DNA from: Paraktedonobacter sp039923935
GTDB lineage: Bacteria > Chloroflexota > Ktedonobacteria > Ktedonobacterales > Ktedonobacteraceae
Assembly: GCA_039923935.1 (NCBI GenBank)
Contig: JBDTBU010000195.1
Coordinates: 1-64,000 of the forward strand
Reading direction: 5' to 3'
Length of the DNA: 64,000 bases
Below the pieces are notes generated by a model that did not search any database, had not been told where the DNA came from, and saw only the letters and a list, made by a program, of their open reading frames with translations. Below are positions 28,961-36,596 of this stretch, one piece after another. Made by a program: the position numbers and the translations under genes. The first letter of the stretch is position 1, and each line of letters begins with the position of its first letter.

Positions 28961-29010
28961 AAAGGATGAAGTGCTGCACATGTTTTCATGTACAACGCTT
29001 CACCTTTTAT
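28961..29010 (+). terminator. terminator after the lipoprotein gene
   Basis: AAAGGATGAAGTGCTGCACATG and CATGTACAACGCTTCACCTTT pair with a 4-nt TTTT loop, two mismatches, one bulge and one G-U pair. TTTTATTTTT follows directly. It is 17 bp after the stop at 28944. Confidence 0.75.
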
Positions 29011-29020
29011 TTTTAGAGTA

Positions 29021-29161
29021 ACTCATATTCTCGTGCTCAATGAGGGGCGCGTCGAGGCCAGCGGCACTGCCGCAGATCTTCTGCTCACCTCCTCTGAGTT
29101 TCGTGCCATCTGGTCTAGCGAAACAGAAGAGGCTTCTGTTTCTGAGGGAGCTACCGTATAA
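29021..29161 (+). pseudogene. C-terminal remnant of an ABC exporter ATPase
   Basis: The frame THILVLNEGRVEASGTAADL continues as LLTSSEFRAIW and stops at 29159. It matches the last 45-50 residues of MsbA-type ABC exporters (ILVLDEGRI, then GTHEELL). No Walker A, signature or Walker B precedes it, because the match begins right after the terminator of the lipoprotein gene. It is a stranded gene end left by a deletion. Confidence 0.7.
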
Positions 29162-29211
29162 AAGCCTCTTTACCGTTTCGGAAATAGAACTCATGCCGGA
29201 TTTTGTAAAAG

Positions 29212-29261
29212 GATACCACGAAGTCGAGGAAAACACTGCTTTTCTTCGACTTCGTGGTATC
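29212..29261. terminator. 16-bp perfect inverted repeat
   Basis: GATACCACGAAGTCGA (29212-29227) pairs exactly with TCGACTTCGTGGTATC (29246-29261) around an 18-nt loop. It lies 50 bp after the ABC remnant. No T-run follows. A smaller perfect hairpin, AAACAGAAG-AGG-CTTCTGTTT, is inside the remnant at 29121-29141. Confidence 0.6.
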
Positions 29262-29423
29262 TGGGAAAGCTGGAAGGCTCAGAAGAGCAGCCAGCCCAAA
29301 GATGTTCTGGTACCTTTGGTTCGTCTAAACATCAGAATTTGGGCCTCTGCCTATACTGAATACTAGGAGTAGAGAACAACGTTGGATTAGTCCTTTTTGG
29401 GTGAGAAGAAAGTTAGGTGGGGG

Positions 29424-29660
29424 ATGATGCTTCCTATTGTCATGATTGGTATATCGCTGTTTTTTCTGGCCTTTATAGGCATCAACAAATTAGGGGCCAC
29501 GATTTTTGGATTGGCCGCAGCGATTGGCATGTTATTTGGCATATATTTCGTCTGGGTGGGCCTAACAGGTAACAACGGAAATTTGTTTATCTGGGGAAGC
29601 ATCCTTGCGGTAGCGGCAGGGGCAACGTTGATCTATCTCAAAACGAGTTTTAGTGATTAA
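29424..29660 (+). CDS. small three-helix membrane protein
   Basis: The frame encodes 78 residues from the ATG at 29424, which follows TTAGGTGGGGG. A TTG at 29397 would add nine residues but has no ribosome site. There are three hydrophobic helices (IVMIGISLFFLAFIGI; IFGLAAAIGMLFGIYFVWVG; LFIWGSILAVAAGATLIYL) with short turns. No family is recognised. Confidence 0.6.
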   Translation: MMLPIVMIGISLFFLAFIGINKLGATIFGLAAAIGMLFGIYFVWVGLTGNNGNLFIWGSILAVAAGATLIYLKTSFSD

Positions 29661-29765
29661 GGGTGTACTCGCTCACGTTTTTTCTGGCTGAGCGTGGTCC
29701 CTTGTTTTTGCGTACGCTACATGCTATGGTGAGATAGAAATATCTTGTATGGAGCGAAATTCGTC

Positions 29766-30269
29766 ATGAATGTTTGGTACCCGGTCCAGATTCGTTTTCG
29801 TGATCTCGACCCTCTGGCCCATGTGAACAATACTGTCTACTTTGTGTATCTTGAGGAAGCCCGCAGCTATTACTTCAATCAGCTTGACTTGGAGCACTGG
29901 CCGACGCAGACTGAAGATCAGATCAATCCCACGGCAGAGGAGGTGACGCATACCTCGCGTATCTCAACGACCACGATTGGGGCGCACTATGGGATGCTGG
30001 TCAAAGATGTTAACTGTACCTATCAATTGCCGTTGATTCGTTCGGATCAAGCCGAGGTTGGTGTGCACGTCACGCGTGTTGGGCACACTAGTGTCGTAAT
30101 CGAGCAACAAATCCGTGATGCTCGCGAGCACGAGCGCATCTTTGCAATTGGACGTACCGTGCTGGTTTGGGCGAACTACCATACTGGTCGGCCTCAACCC
30201 GTGCCACCCACGCTACGCGCTGCCTTTGAGCGCATGGAGGGACACGCTTTCCCCGCACCAGAAAAATAA
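29766..30269 (+). CDS. acyl-CoA thioesterase, 4-hydroxybenzoyl-CoA thioesterase family
   Basis: This hot-dog-fold protein has about 167 residues. The family motif RFRDLDPLAHVNNTVYFVYLEEAR contains the catalytic-type Asp and the His-Val-Asn-Asn turn seen in YbgC/FadM enzymes. I chose the ATG at 29766 (MNVWYPVQIRF), with GGAG 11 nt upstream, over an earlier TTG. It probably hydrolyses acyl-CoA in the cytoplasm. It stands alone and ends 67 bp before the convergent DUF72 gene. Confidence 0.88.
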   Translation: MNVWYPVQIRFRDLDPLAHVNNTVYFVYLEEARSYYFNQLDLEHWPTQTEDQINPTAEEVTHTSRISTTTIGAHYGMLVKDVNCTYQLPLIRSDQAEVGVHVTRVGHTSVVIEQQIRDAREHERIFAIGRTVLVWANYHTGRPQPVPPTLRAAFERMEGHAFPAPEK

Positions 30270-30287
30270 AATCCAGAGGCATAGTAT

Positions 30288-30334
30288 ACGTAGATCATAC
30301 AAGAACATCTCACTCGCTCTTGTATGATCTACGT
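30288..30334. terminator. bidirectional terminator hairpin
   Basis: ACGTAGATCATACAAG and CTTGTATGATCTACGT form a perfect 16-bp stem between the convergent thioesterase and DUF72 genes. The stem is long and lacks a clear T-run. Confidence 0.65.
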
Positions 30335-30336
30335 AC

Positions 30337-31218
30337 TTAAAACAATCTCCCCTGCTCAATTTCTCCATCCCGCTGCCCTGTGCTGGTTTCTCCGCTCCAG
30401 GGCAGATCAGGTAGATCGCTCAAGCGTTGAACACGGTGATAGAGTTCGCGGCAGATGTCAGGTGAATAATCTTCAGTGGGGCAATGGCAAAAGACATAGA
30501 GGGTGAGGCCGCGAGTCAGCCACTGGGCAAGTTTGATCGCCCAAGCGTCCAGAAATGGCGCGTTGATCTCACTGTTCATATGGCCGACGTAGCGTAAAAA
30601 AACGAAATCGGTGGTGATGGCTGGGTGTATTGGCAGGTTAGGTTTGCGTTCACGCGCTTGCAGCATGGCCTGATCCTCAGCAGGACCAACGCGGATGGGG
30701 CGCGTGTCCATGATGACGCGTGCAGCCCCGTGCTGATTGAGCAGTGTATTGAGAGCCAGACCTTGCTCTTTCTCGAAGAAAGCGGGATGGCGCACCTCAA
30801 TAGCTAGGCGCGTGTCATCGGGCCAGAAGCTAAGCCAGGTGGCGAGCTGCTGGAGCCGATTTGGCCCAAAGTTGGGTGGCAATTGGAGGAAGATTGGTCC
30901 CAGACGCTCGCCCAGACCACGCATACGTGCGACAAAGGCCAGGGTGGGTTCGCGTGTGGCCTCTAACGCTGGCGAACGGCTGATATCACGCGGAATCTTG
31001 GGGCAGAAGCGAAACTCCGGCGGTGTCTCGGCCCGCCAACGTGCAATAGTCTCCGCGCCAGGCACTGCATAAAATGTCGTATTTCCCTCAACTGTCGTTA
31101 ATTTCTGACTATAGATGCGTAGAAAATCGCCCGGCGGTGTGCGCGGCGGGAAGAGCGAACCAACCCATTCTTTGTGGCTCCAAATTGGGCAGCCGATGTA
31201 AAATCTCCTCGTTTCCAT
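30337..31218 (-). CDS. DUF72 family protein
   Basis: This TIM-barrel protein has about 293 residues and is related to YecE. It starts RRFYIGCPIWSHKEWVGSLFP, then has NTTFYAVPG, FRFCPKIPRDIS and LGPIFLQLPPNF, all family signatures. I chose the ATG at 31218 because the region upstream of it is not conserved in the family. The function of DUF72 is not settled. It is divergent from the sigma factor gene, with a small hairpin at 31298-31313 between them. Confidence 0.88.
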   Translation of the reverse strand: METRRFYIGCPIWSHKEWVGSLFPPRTPPGDFLRIYSQKLTTVEGNTTFYAVPGAETIARWRAETPPEFRFCPKIPRDISRSPALEATREPTLAFVARMRGLGERLGPIFLQLPPNFGPNRLQQLATWLSFWPDDTRLAIEVRHPAFFEKEQGLALNTLLNQHGAARVIMDTRPIRVGPAEDQAMLQARERKPNLPIHPAITTDFVFLRYVGHMNSEINAPFLDAWAIKLAQWLTRGLTLYVFCHCPTEDYSPDICRELYHRVQRLSDLPDLPWSGETSTGQRDGEIEQGRLF

Positions 31219-31352
31219 GCACGTATTGTATACACCCACCAGCTTTTTACGCAAGCAGACTCGTGCTTGCCTGCAACACCAATTCCTCATCGATAAATGG
31301 GAACCTTTTCCCACTCTCTGACCGTATATGAGTACAGAAGAAAGGATCATCT

Positions 31353-31904
31353 GTGCTACATTGCGAAGATGCGCTCATCGAGCAAGCCAGGCAAGGGGAC
31401 CAGGAAGCGTTTCGCCAGTTGTGGGACGAGCACCACGGTGTGGCGATGGCTGGAGCTTTGCGTCTCTGCCATCAAACGAGCTTGGCTGAGGATATCACTC
31501 AGGGGGCGTTCCTGTTGGCTTGGCGTGGCTTGCCGCGTTTCCAGGCGGGGCTACCCTTTCGCCCGTGGCTGATGCGGATCGTGTATCGCCACGCCCTGGA
31601 TGTGATGGAGCGGCAGCGCGTCTATCTGCAACCACTTGTGCCTGTTGCACTGGAAACCCTAGCGCGTGGACCCAACCAGTATGAACGCGATCCGCAAGAA
31701 ATGATCCCTCAGCGTGAGGAGTTGCGCGTGGCTCTGGCGCGGCTGAACGCCGATCAACGACGGGTCATCGCGCTACGCTATGGGGCCGATCTGACCGAGA
31801 GCGAGATCGCGCAGGTGCTCGGCTGGCCTGTGGGTACCGTGAAGTCGCGTCTCAATCGTGCGCGGGAGCGGTTACGCATGTGTTTGCTGGAAGAAAGGGA
31901 GTAG
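31353..31904 (+). CDS. ECF-type RNA polymerase sigma factor
   Basis: This 183-residue sigma-70 family protein starts at a GTG 7 nt after AAAGGAT. Region 2 covers about 14-80 (FRQLWDEHH through AEDITQGAFLLAWRGLPRF and RPWLMRIVYRHALD). Region 4 covers about 125-178 (RVIALRYGADLTESEIAQVL, then GTVKSRLNRARERLR), a helix-turn-helix for the -35 box. The next gene starts directly at the stop codon, the common layout of a sigma factor with its membrane regulator. Confidence 0.92.
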   Translation: MLHCEDALIEQARQGDQEAFRQLWDEHHGVAMAGALRLCHQTSLAEDITQGAFLLAWRGLPRFQAGLPFRPWLMRIVYRHALDVMERQRVYLQPLVPVALETLARGPNQYERDPQEMIPQREELRVALARLNADQRRVIALRYGADLTESEIAQVLGWPVGTVKSRLNRARERLRMCLLEERE

Positions 31905-32729
31905 GTGACGGTTATGTCTCAAAAAAATGCTCATGTCAAGACTGAAGAACGGTGCTACCGCGACATGGAGGAGCGTCTGACAGCCTATTATGGACCAGCG
32001 TTGCCACCACATGCACTATCAGAAGCGGCGTGGCTCCAGGTGCGTGCTCAACTGGATGTGACGCGGCGTGTGTCGAGTCATGAACGTCGCGTGCGTTGGC
32101 CCGGCTTTGCACGTCTAAGAAGCAAGCAAACGATCCCGCCTAATCTCCGGAGAGTGTTTGTCGAACTGTTGGCACAGATAAACTATCGCCGTCCTCAGCC
32201 TGTTTTGCGCTGCTCTTTCAACGCGCGTCTCAGCCAACCCCATGTGCAAACTTCGCCGCTTGGGCGTGGACACATCCGGCTAGCATTGCCAGAGCGGCTG
32301 ACGTTGCAGCAGATTGAGGTAGAAGTGCTGTTGGCTGCGGGACTGGCTCGCTGCTCTGGTGCGTCTCGAACACTGTTCGTGCTGCCGCGTACGCTCCTGG
32401 CCTGTGGCCTCCTGCTCGTCATGGCTGTGCTACCCCTGGCGAACGTCGAACGTAAGGCGCTCTGGCTGTTACTGGCCGCGTTGGCCTGTTGCCTGGCTGG
32501 AGGTTGCCTGCTCACTTGGCAGAAACGTGCTGTGGCCTTGCGTGCAGATTACCAGGCGGTGCAGTGGTTAGGGCGAGAGCGCGTCTGCCAGGGTCTCCAC
32601 TTGCTCGCTAAGCATGGACACGTACAATACCAACCGGCGTGGGGCGAACCCTCACTAGCCGAGCGTATCGAGCGCATCTGCGGCACACAGACCTCAATCA
32701 AAGATAATCATCTGACGTTGGTACATTAA
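31905..32729 (+). CDS. putative membrane regulator of the sigma factor, M48-peptidase-like C-terminus
   Basis: This 274-residue protein has no gap to the sigma gene: a GTG at 31905 directly follows its stop, with an ATG at 31914 as the alternative. The N-terminal half (about 1-165) is basic and soluble. Two helices lie at about 168-186 and 190-205. The C-terminal part, RADYQAVQWLGRERVCQGLH followed by GEPSLAERIERI, resembles the end of M48/HtpX-type proteases, but I see no HEXXH zinc motif, so proteolysis is unlikely. Its position suggests an anti-sigma role. That is inference from context. Confidence 0.62.
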   Translation: MTVMSQKNAHVKTEERCYRDMEERLTAYYGPALPPHALSEAAWLQVRAQLDVTRRVSSHERRVRWPGFARLRSKQTIPPNLRRVFVELLAQINYRRPQPVLRCSFNARLSQPHVQTSPLGRGHIRLALPERLTLQQIEVEVLLAAGLARCSGASRTLFVLPRTLLACGLLLVMAVLPLANVERKALWLLLAALACCLAGGCLLTWQKRAVALRADYQAVQWLGRERVCQGLHLLAKHGHVQYQPAWGEPSLAERIERICGTQTSIKDNHLTLVH

Positions 32730-32866
32730 AAATGCCACTTTGCGATAAAAATGGAACTTGCTTGCTCCGTACTTTATATAGAGAGACGGAGCTAGCTTCC
32801 GTCCTAGGAATAATGTCGTTTCCATCTCATGTTTCATCTACATGTCTCAAAGGAGTGAGCATTCCT

Positions 32867-33262
32867 ATGGCAACCAGAATGACACCAGAGATTGAACTAC
32901 CTGATACTCTCGATCAGCCGCAGACACAAACAAAGCCGCAGCGCTCGGATGATTGGTTTACACGCACCAGACATCGTGTTAAGCTCGCTATGTCGGGTGA
33001 TGACGAAGAATTGTTAGTGGTCAACAACACACTGATCTCCTGGTACGTCTACCACAATTTTCATAAGCTAGGGATTATTGATCCAGGCGAGGCACTCATT
33101 TTCTATGTGCAGACACGTGGCAAATTGAGTGTGCGCCCCAGCTTGGAGAGCGATGCAGTTGAATACTTGGTACTCGACCTCAACACGCATATCGCCAGCG
33201 CCGAAATCTATCTCCGACATATCGGCCAGGAGCTAGAGACGTACGAAATGCGTGCTGCGTGA
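32867..33262 (+). CDS. conserved hypothetical, 131 residues
   Basis: The ATG at 32867 is preceded by AAAGGAG (11 nt). The start region is acidic and Pro/Gln-rich, followed by WFTRTRHRVKLAMSGDDEEL and a mixed alpha/beta body (LVVNNTLISWYVYHNFHKLG). No signal or helix across a membrane is seen. I do not recognise the family. It lies between the sigma regulator gene and the molybdopterin fusion, all on the plus strand. Confidence 0.65.
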   Translation: MATRMTPEIELPDTLDQPQTQTKPQRSDDWFTRTRHRVKLAMSGDDEELLVVNNTLISWYVYHNFHKLGIIDPGEALIFYVQTRGKLSVRPSLESDAVEYLVLDLNTHIASAEIYLRHIGQELETYEMRAA

Positions 33263-33359
33263 GCTATTCTGCCTGATTTCCGATCAAAAATGCTCTACTA
33301 TAGTTCCGTCCTAAAACCTTTTTTGTGTGCGTTTTAGTCTTGCAAAAGGATGACCGTGT

Positions 33360-34421
33360 ATGTCTCCACGCTTGACCGACTGGAGCTTGGCACTGGCTGC
33401 CCTGTGCGCTGGTGTGACTGGTTTGCTCAGCCTAATAAGTGGGCACCTGGAAGAGTGGTTCGTCTTTACGCTGCATGGTATTGCGGGTTTCTGGCTATTG
33501 TTGCTCATGTGGGGCAAGCTGCGGCGTGTCTGGCCGCGCCTGATTTCGCTTCAACGCTGGGATCGCCACACCATCTTTGGGGTACTGGCGTTGCTGTTTG
33601 TCATTGGCGTGACTGGATCAGGCATTTGGTGGGCTGGTGGTGGCCAATGGTTCTTTGCTGGGTTTAATCTGTTGAACTGGCATATTATCTTGGGTTTCGT
33701 GCTTACAGCGGCTATTGTCACGCACATGGTCGCACGCGCCAAACGATTGCGTACACGCGATCTTGTAGGCAGGCGACGAGTACTGCATTTTAGCGGCTTG
33801 CTCGTTGGCAGTGTCCTACTCTGGCCAGGACAGCAGTTTGCCGAACGGGTTCTGCAACTGCCCGGAGCGCGTCGGCGCTTCACTGGCTCATACGAAAGTG
33901 GCAGTTACGCAGGCAACGCATTTCCCTTTTCAAGCTGGGTCGCGGATCAGCCACGCCCGCTTGATACACAGACTTGGCAACTTTCACTTGGCGGCGCTGT
34001 CACCACACCGCGCACCTTCTCTTACGACGAACTCGTATCTGCAGGAGATGAATTAGAGGCAACGCTCGATTGTACAGGCGGCTTTTACAGCACTCAACGC
34101 TGGCGGGGTATGCGCATCGGACGCTTGCTCGACGCCGTGACGCTCCACGAAGATGCGCGTTATGTGAGCTTTATCTCGGTGACAAGCTACCGTTGGAGTC
34201 TGCCGCTGGAAGAGGCGCGGACAGCGTTGTTAGCGACCCACACAGGCTCGGAGCCGCTCGCATATGAGCACGGTTTTCCTCTGCGCTTAATCGCCCCAGG
34301 TCGGCGCGGCTTTGAGTGGGTCAAATGGATTACCCATATCGAAGTACGAACCACGCCCGATCCCGGTCAGGTGCTCAGCATTTTTAGCAGTAGTTTTACC
34401 GATGCCGGGCGTGGCATATGA
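33360..34421 (+). CDS. cytochrome b561-like / sulfite-oxidase-type molybdopterin fusion
   Basis: This 353-residue protein fuses two parts. Residues 1-145 hold four transmembrane helices with histidines at helix ends (LHGIAG, WHIILGF, THMVARA), like a diheme cytochrome b561 domain. After one more helix (about 148-160), residues 195-353 form a sulfite-oxidase-type molybdopterin domain: DCTGGFYS contains the cysteine that binds Mo, then FISVTSYRWSLPLEEA and PLRLIAPGRRGFEWVKWI. It is probably a membrane redox enzyme passing electrons to or from quinone. The last 34 codons are copied at 36470-36596. Confidence 0.85.
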   Translation: MSPRLTDWSLALAALCAGVTGLLSLISGHLEEWFVFTLHGIAGFWLLLLMWGKLRRVWPRLISLQRWDRHTIFGVLALLFVIGVTGSGIWWAGGGQWFFAGFNLLNWHIILGFVLTAAIVTHMVARAKRLRTRDLVGRRRVLHFSGLLVGSVLLWPGQQFAERVLQLPGARRRFTGSYESGSYAGNAFPFSSWVADQPRPLDTQTWQLSLGGAVTTPRTFSYDELVSAGDELEATLDCTGGFYSTQRWRGMRIGRLLDAVTLHEDARYVSFISVTSYRWSLPLEEARTALLATHTGSEPLAYEHGFPLRLIAPGRRGFEWVKWITHIEVRTTPDPGQVLSIFSSSFTDAGRGI

Positions 34422-34448
34422 GTTTTTTACTCTTCTGTCCACGTAAGT
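34322..34448. repeat. 127-bp direct repeat, left copy
   Basis: This copy covers the last 33 codons and stop of the molybdopterin fusion gene plus the last codons (LTWTEE, stop) of the minus-strand gene now found at 36575-37759. It matches 36470-36596 over 127 bp with seven differences, all transitions. The two copies bracket a 2021-bp block. Confidence 0.93.
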
Positions 34449-34479
34449 CGGCAAACTGCCTTTCCCCCACTAAAAAGAC

Positions 34480-34510
34480 CACGGCCCGACTCAGTAGAGC
34501 CAGGGCCGTG
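34480..34510 (-). terminator. terminator of the XRE regulator gene
   Basis: CACGGCCC and GGGCCGTG form an 8-bp stem with a 15-nt loop. On the minus strand it is followed by GGTCTTTTTAG. It lies 11 bp after the stop of the gene at 34521-35732. Confidence 0.75.
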
Positions 34511-34520
34511 ATACGAGTGG

Positions 34521-35732
34521 CTAGAACAGTTCGGGCCTCTGAGCTTTCAGCAGTGAAACTCCGAAATGTGCGGTATCGGCTTCTGTGCGGTACGGGGAGT
34601 TACGCAGTGTGTGATAAACGCTTTCCAAGTGTGCTGAAAGTGTATCCATGTTGAACCGTGATGTCACTTCTAGCGCAGCATTCGCGTAGGCCGTGGACAT
34701 AGGGAAGTTCCCTACTCCCAAGTACGCTTTAGCAAACAGGATGTTCCTGTGAACGCTGCGACGCGGGGAAGTGGTCGGTAGTGTTCGCTCCAACTCTTCA
34801 AGCTCAGACAGAGCGAGAGCAGGTGAGCCAAGAGGTGCATAAAGATATGCACTTGCCCGGTTCAATCGCCAGCGTTCCAGGTCCAGGCGGGCCGCAACAT
34901 TGGGATCAACTGGCACCTGCCCGATCTGGTTCCCAGCAGAGTCGATAATGTTCAGCGCAGTCGTGAACTCTCCCGTATCTCTCGCTGTATAGGCATAGAC
35001 CAAGCCTTTCCTCACGTTCACTAGTCCCTGGTAAAATGGGCTAACACCCTTTACCGCATCTGTAGCTTTAAAATCGGCGAGAGACTGTGTGAGGACAGAC
35101 TGATTGCCAGAGAGTTCAAACTGGCTTACGCCCGTCTGCGCCCTTTGTCGAAGCGCGTGTACATACAAATTATACTGCTTTTCCTGATGCGACAGAGTGA
35201 CAGTTTTTCCAAGGAGTGTACTGGCTGCGGCGGGATTTTGCTCGGAAACAACATCTGCGGCCAAAACCTGATATTCACACAGCAGATTAATCACCTGTGT
35301 GCGATTTCCTGTAGAGTAGAGGGCTGCATTCTCCAACGCAGCCACGCGCCTTCTAATGTCTTTCGCTACTCTATAGGTCGTTCCGGCTTGCCATGTCCCA
35401 GTATATGTCTGAAGTGTTTGCTCGTACTCAGCCACATCGACGTGTGGACTTGAGAAGAGTTGTGCGGTGGATTGTGATGTAAGCACGCCAAGTCCAGCGA
35501 GCGCGAGCGGCATATCAACAATCCTCGCTAAAATGGCTCTACGCCCTTTGTCTACTAACATTTCTCCAGCCTCCAAGTGATAGATGAATGACGGATCAAT
35601 AGGGGTGTCTTCCCTCCCTATTTCCTCGCTGTACACCAGTGCAAGCTGTCGGGCAGCCCAACCTAAAGCCTTTCGATGACTACGTAGTTCCCGTCCAAAC
35701 GTGATCGCGTCGAAATCGGTGTCTGCCTTCAT
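34521..35732 (-). CDS. XRE-type regulator with TPR-like C-terminus
   Basis: This protein of about 403 residues starts at 35732, 6 nt after GAAGGATGG. The N-terminal 70 residues (FGRELRSHRKALGWAARQLA, then PSFIYHLEAGE) form a helix-turn-helix of the XRE type. The rest is helical and repetitive (NAALYSTGNRTQVINLLCEY; RLNRASAYLYAPLGSPALAL), like tetratricopeptide repeats in peptide-sensing regulators. It is divergent from two small genes and sits with them between the 127-bp direct repeats. It probably controls those genes. Confidence 0.75.
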   Translation of the reverse strand: MKADTDFDAITFGRELRSHRKALGWAARQLALVYSEEIGREDTPIDPSFIYHLEAGEMLVDKGRRAILARIVDMPLALAGLGVLTSQSTAQLFSSPHVDVAEYEQTLQTYTGTWQAGTTYRVAKDIRRRVAALENAALYSTGNRTQVINLLCEYQVLAADVVSEQNPAAASTLLGKTVTLSHQEKQYNLYVHALRQRAQTGVSQFELSGNQSVLTQSLADFKATDAVKGVSPFYQGLVNVRKGLVYAYTARDTGEFTTALNIIDSAGNQIGQVPVDPNVAARLDLERWRLNRASAYLYAPLGSPALALSELEELERTLPTTSPRRSVHRNILFAKAYLGVGNFPMSTAYANAALEVTSRFNMDTLSAHLESVYHTLRNSPYRTEADTAHFGVSLLKAQRPELF

Positions 35733-35935
35733 ATCGCACCATCCTTCACCGTAATAGTAAACCAAGTGAACGTCTAAAAATATGAGTGACTATCACATTT
35801 TACTCATAGGAGTGAACGAGGATGTTTGCGTCACTTCACTCACATAACCGCGCCTGCTCCCATGTTATCATGATTTTTGGTAGATGTACACATTAACGGT
35901 AGTGTTACATAAGAGAACACTGTTGGAGGAAACGT

Positions 35936-36154
35936 ATGAGCAATACAAGTGAGGTAGCCCTACTGAGGGCGTGGATCGACCTCGAAGTAGAGGCGCTCCA
36001 GCGTATCAAAAGTGGCTTCGCTCGCGTAGCGGACCACGAGACGATCATGAACCATTACAGGACAATTGATGTGTGCTATCAAGGATTAGCACAACAGGTA
36101 GGCGAAGAAAAGGCCAACGATGACGTTTGCGACAGATTGGACATCATACAATGA
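35936..36154 (+). CDS. small hypothetical protein
   Basis: This 72-residue, mainly helical acidic protein begins at an ATG 5 nt after GGAGGAAACGT. No family is recognised. Its stop overlaps the start of the next gene by 4 bp (ATGA), so the two are translated together. The pair is divergent from the XRE regulator. Confidence 0.65.
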   Translation: MSNTSEVALLRAWIDLEVEALQRIKSGFARVADHETIMNHYRTIDVCYQGLAQQVGEEKANDDVCDRLDIIQ

Positions 36155-36396
36155 AAGACATTCTTGAACTGGTGGAGCAAAAGGCTGAACCTCTGAACTC
36201 TTGGGATGCTTACGCTATTCTGCTGCGGTATCTGAACGAAGCCTATCACCGGGTTCTCTTGCGGGGCTTGTCGAACAGCGATATTGATGCTGCACTTACT
36301 GTAGAGTTAGAGCACGTGGCAGTCATGGTTGCCAGTATTTTTCCGGTAGAAGGATTAGAGGAGCTAGAGTCCTACTTGCTCACTGCGTCTACCTAA
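36151..36396 (+). CDS. small hypothetical protein
   Basis: This 81-residue helical protein is coupled to the gene before it by an ATGA overlap. It has no cysteine and no membrane helix (MKDILELVEQKAEPLNSWDA at the start). No family is recognised. It is the last gene of the block before the right 127-bp repeat. Confidence 0.62.
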   Translation: MKDILELVEQKAEPLNSWDAYAILLRYLNEAYHRVLLRGLSNSDIDAALTVELEHVAVMVASIFPVEGLEELESYLLTAST

Positions 36397-36469
36397 TTTC
36401 GATACGAGTACCACCTGCTCTTGTCCCTGCTTGACGGGCGGTGCTCTCTTTTCCCTCTGAAAGTGAACC

Positions 36470-36596
36470 CAAATGGATTACTCATATCGAAGTACGAACC
36501 ACGCCCGATCCCGGTCAGATGCTCAGCATTTTTAGCAGTAGTTTTACTGATGCCGGACGTGGTATATGAGTTTTTTACTCTTCTGTCCATGTGAGT
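36470..36596. repeat. 127-bp direct repeat, right copy
   Basis: This copy carries a headless piece of the molybdopterin fusion gene (its last 33 codons and stop) and the true 3' end of the minus-strand gene at 36575-37759. Only transitions separate it from 34322-34448. The part outside that gene has no use of its own, which shows which way the duplication went. Confidence 0.93.

Noticed and set aside
29040..29366. A plus-strand frame of 108 residues and a minus-strand frame at 29000-29236
   Set aside because: A third frame (29021-29161) matches an ABC exporter C-terminus, and a 16-bp hairpin lies inside the longer frame, so these two are chance frames.
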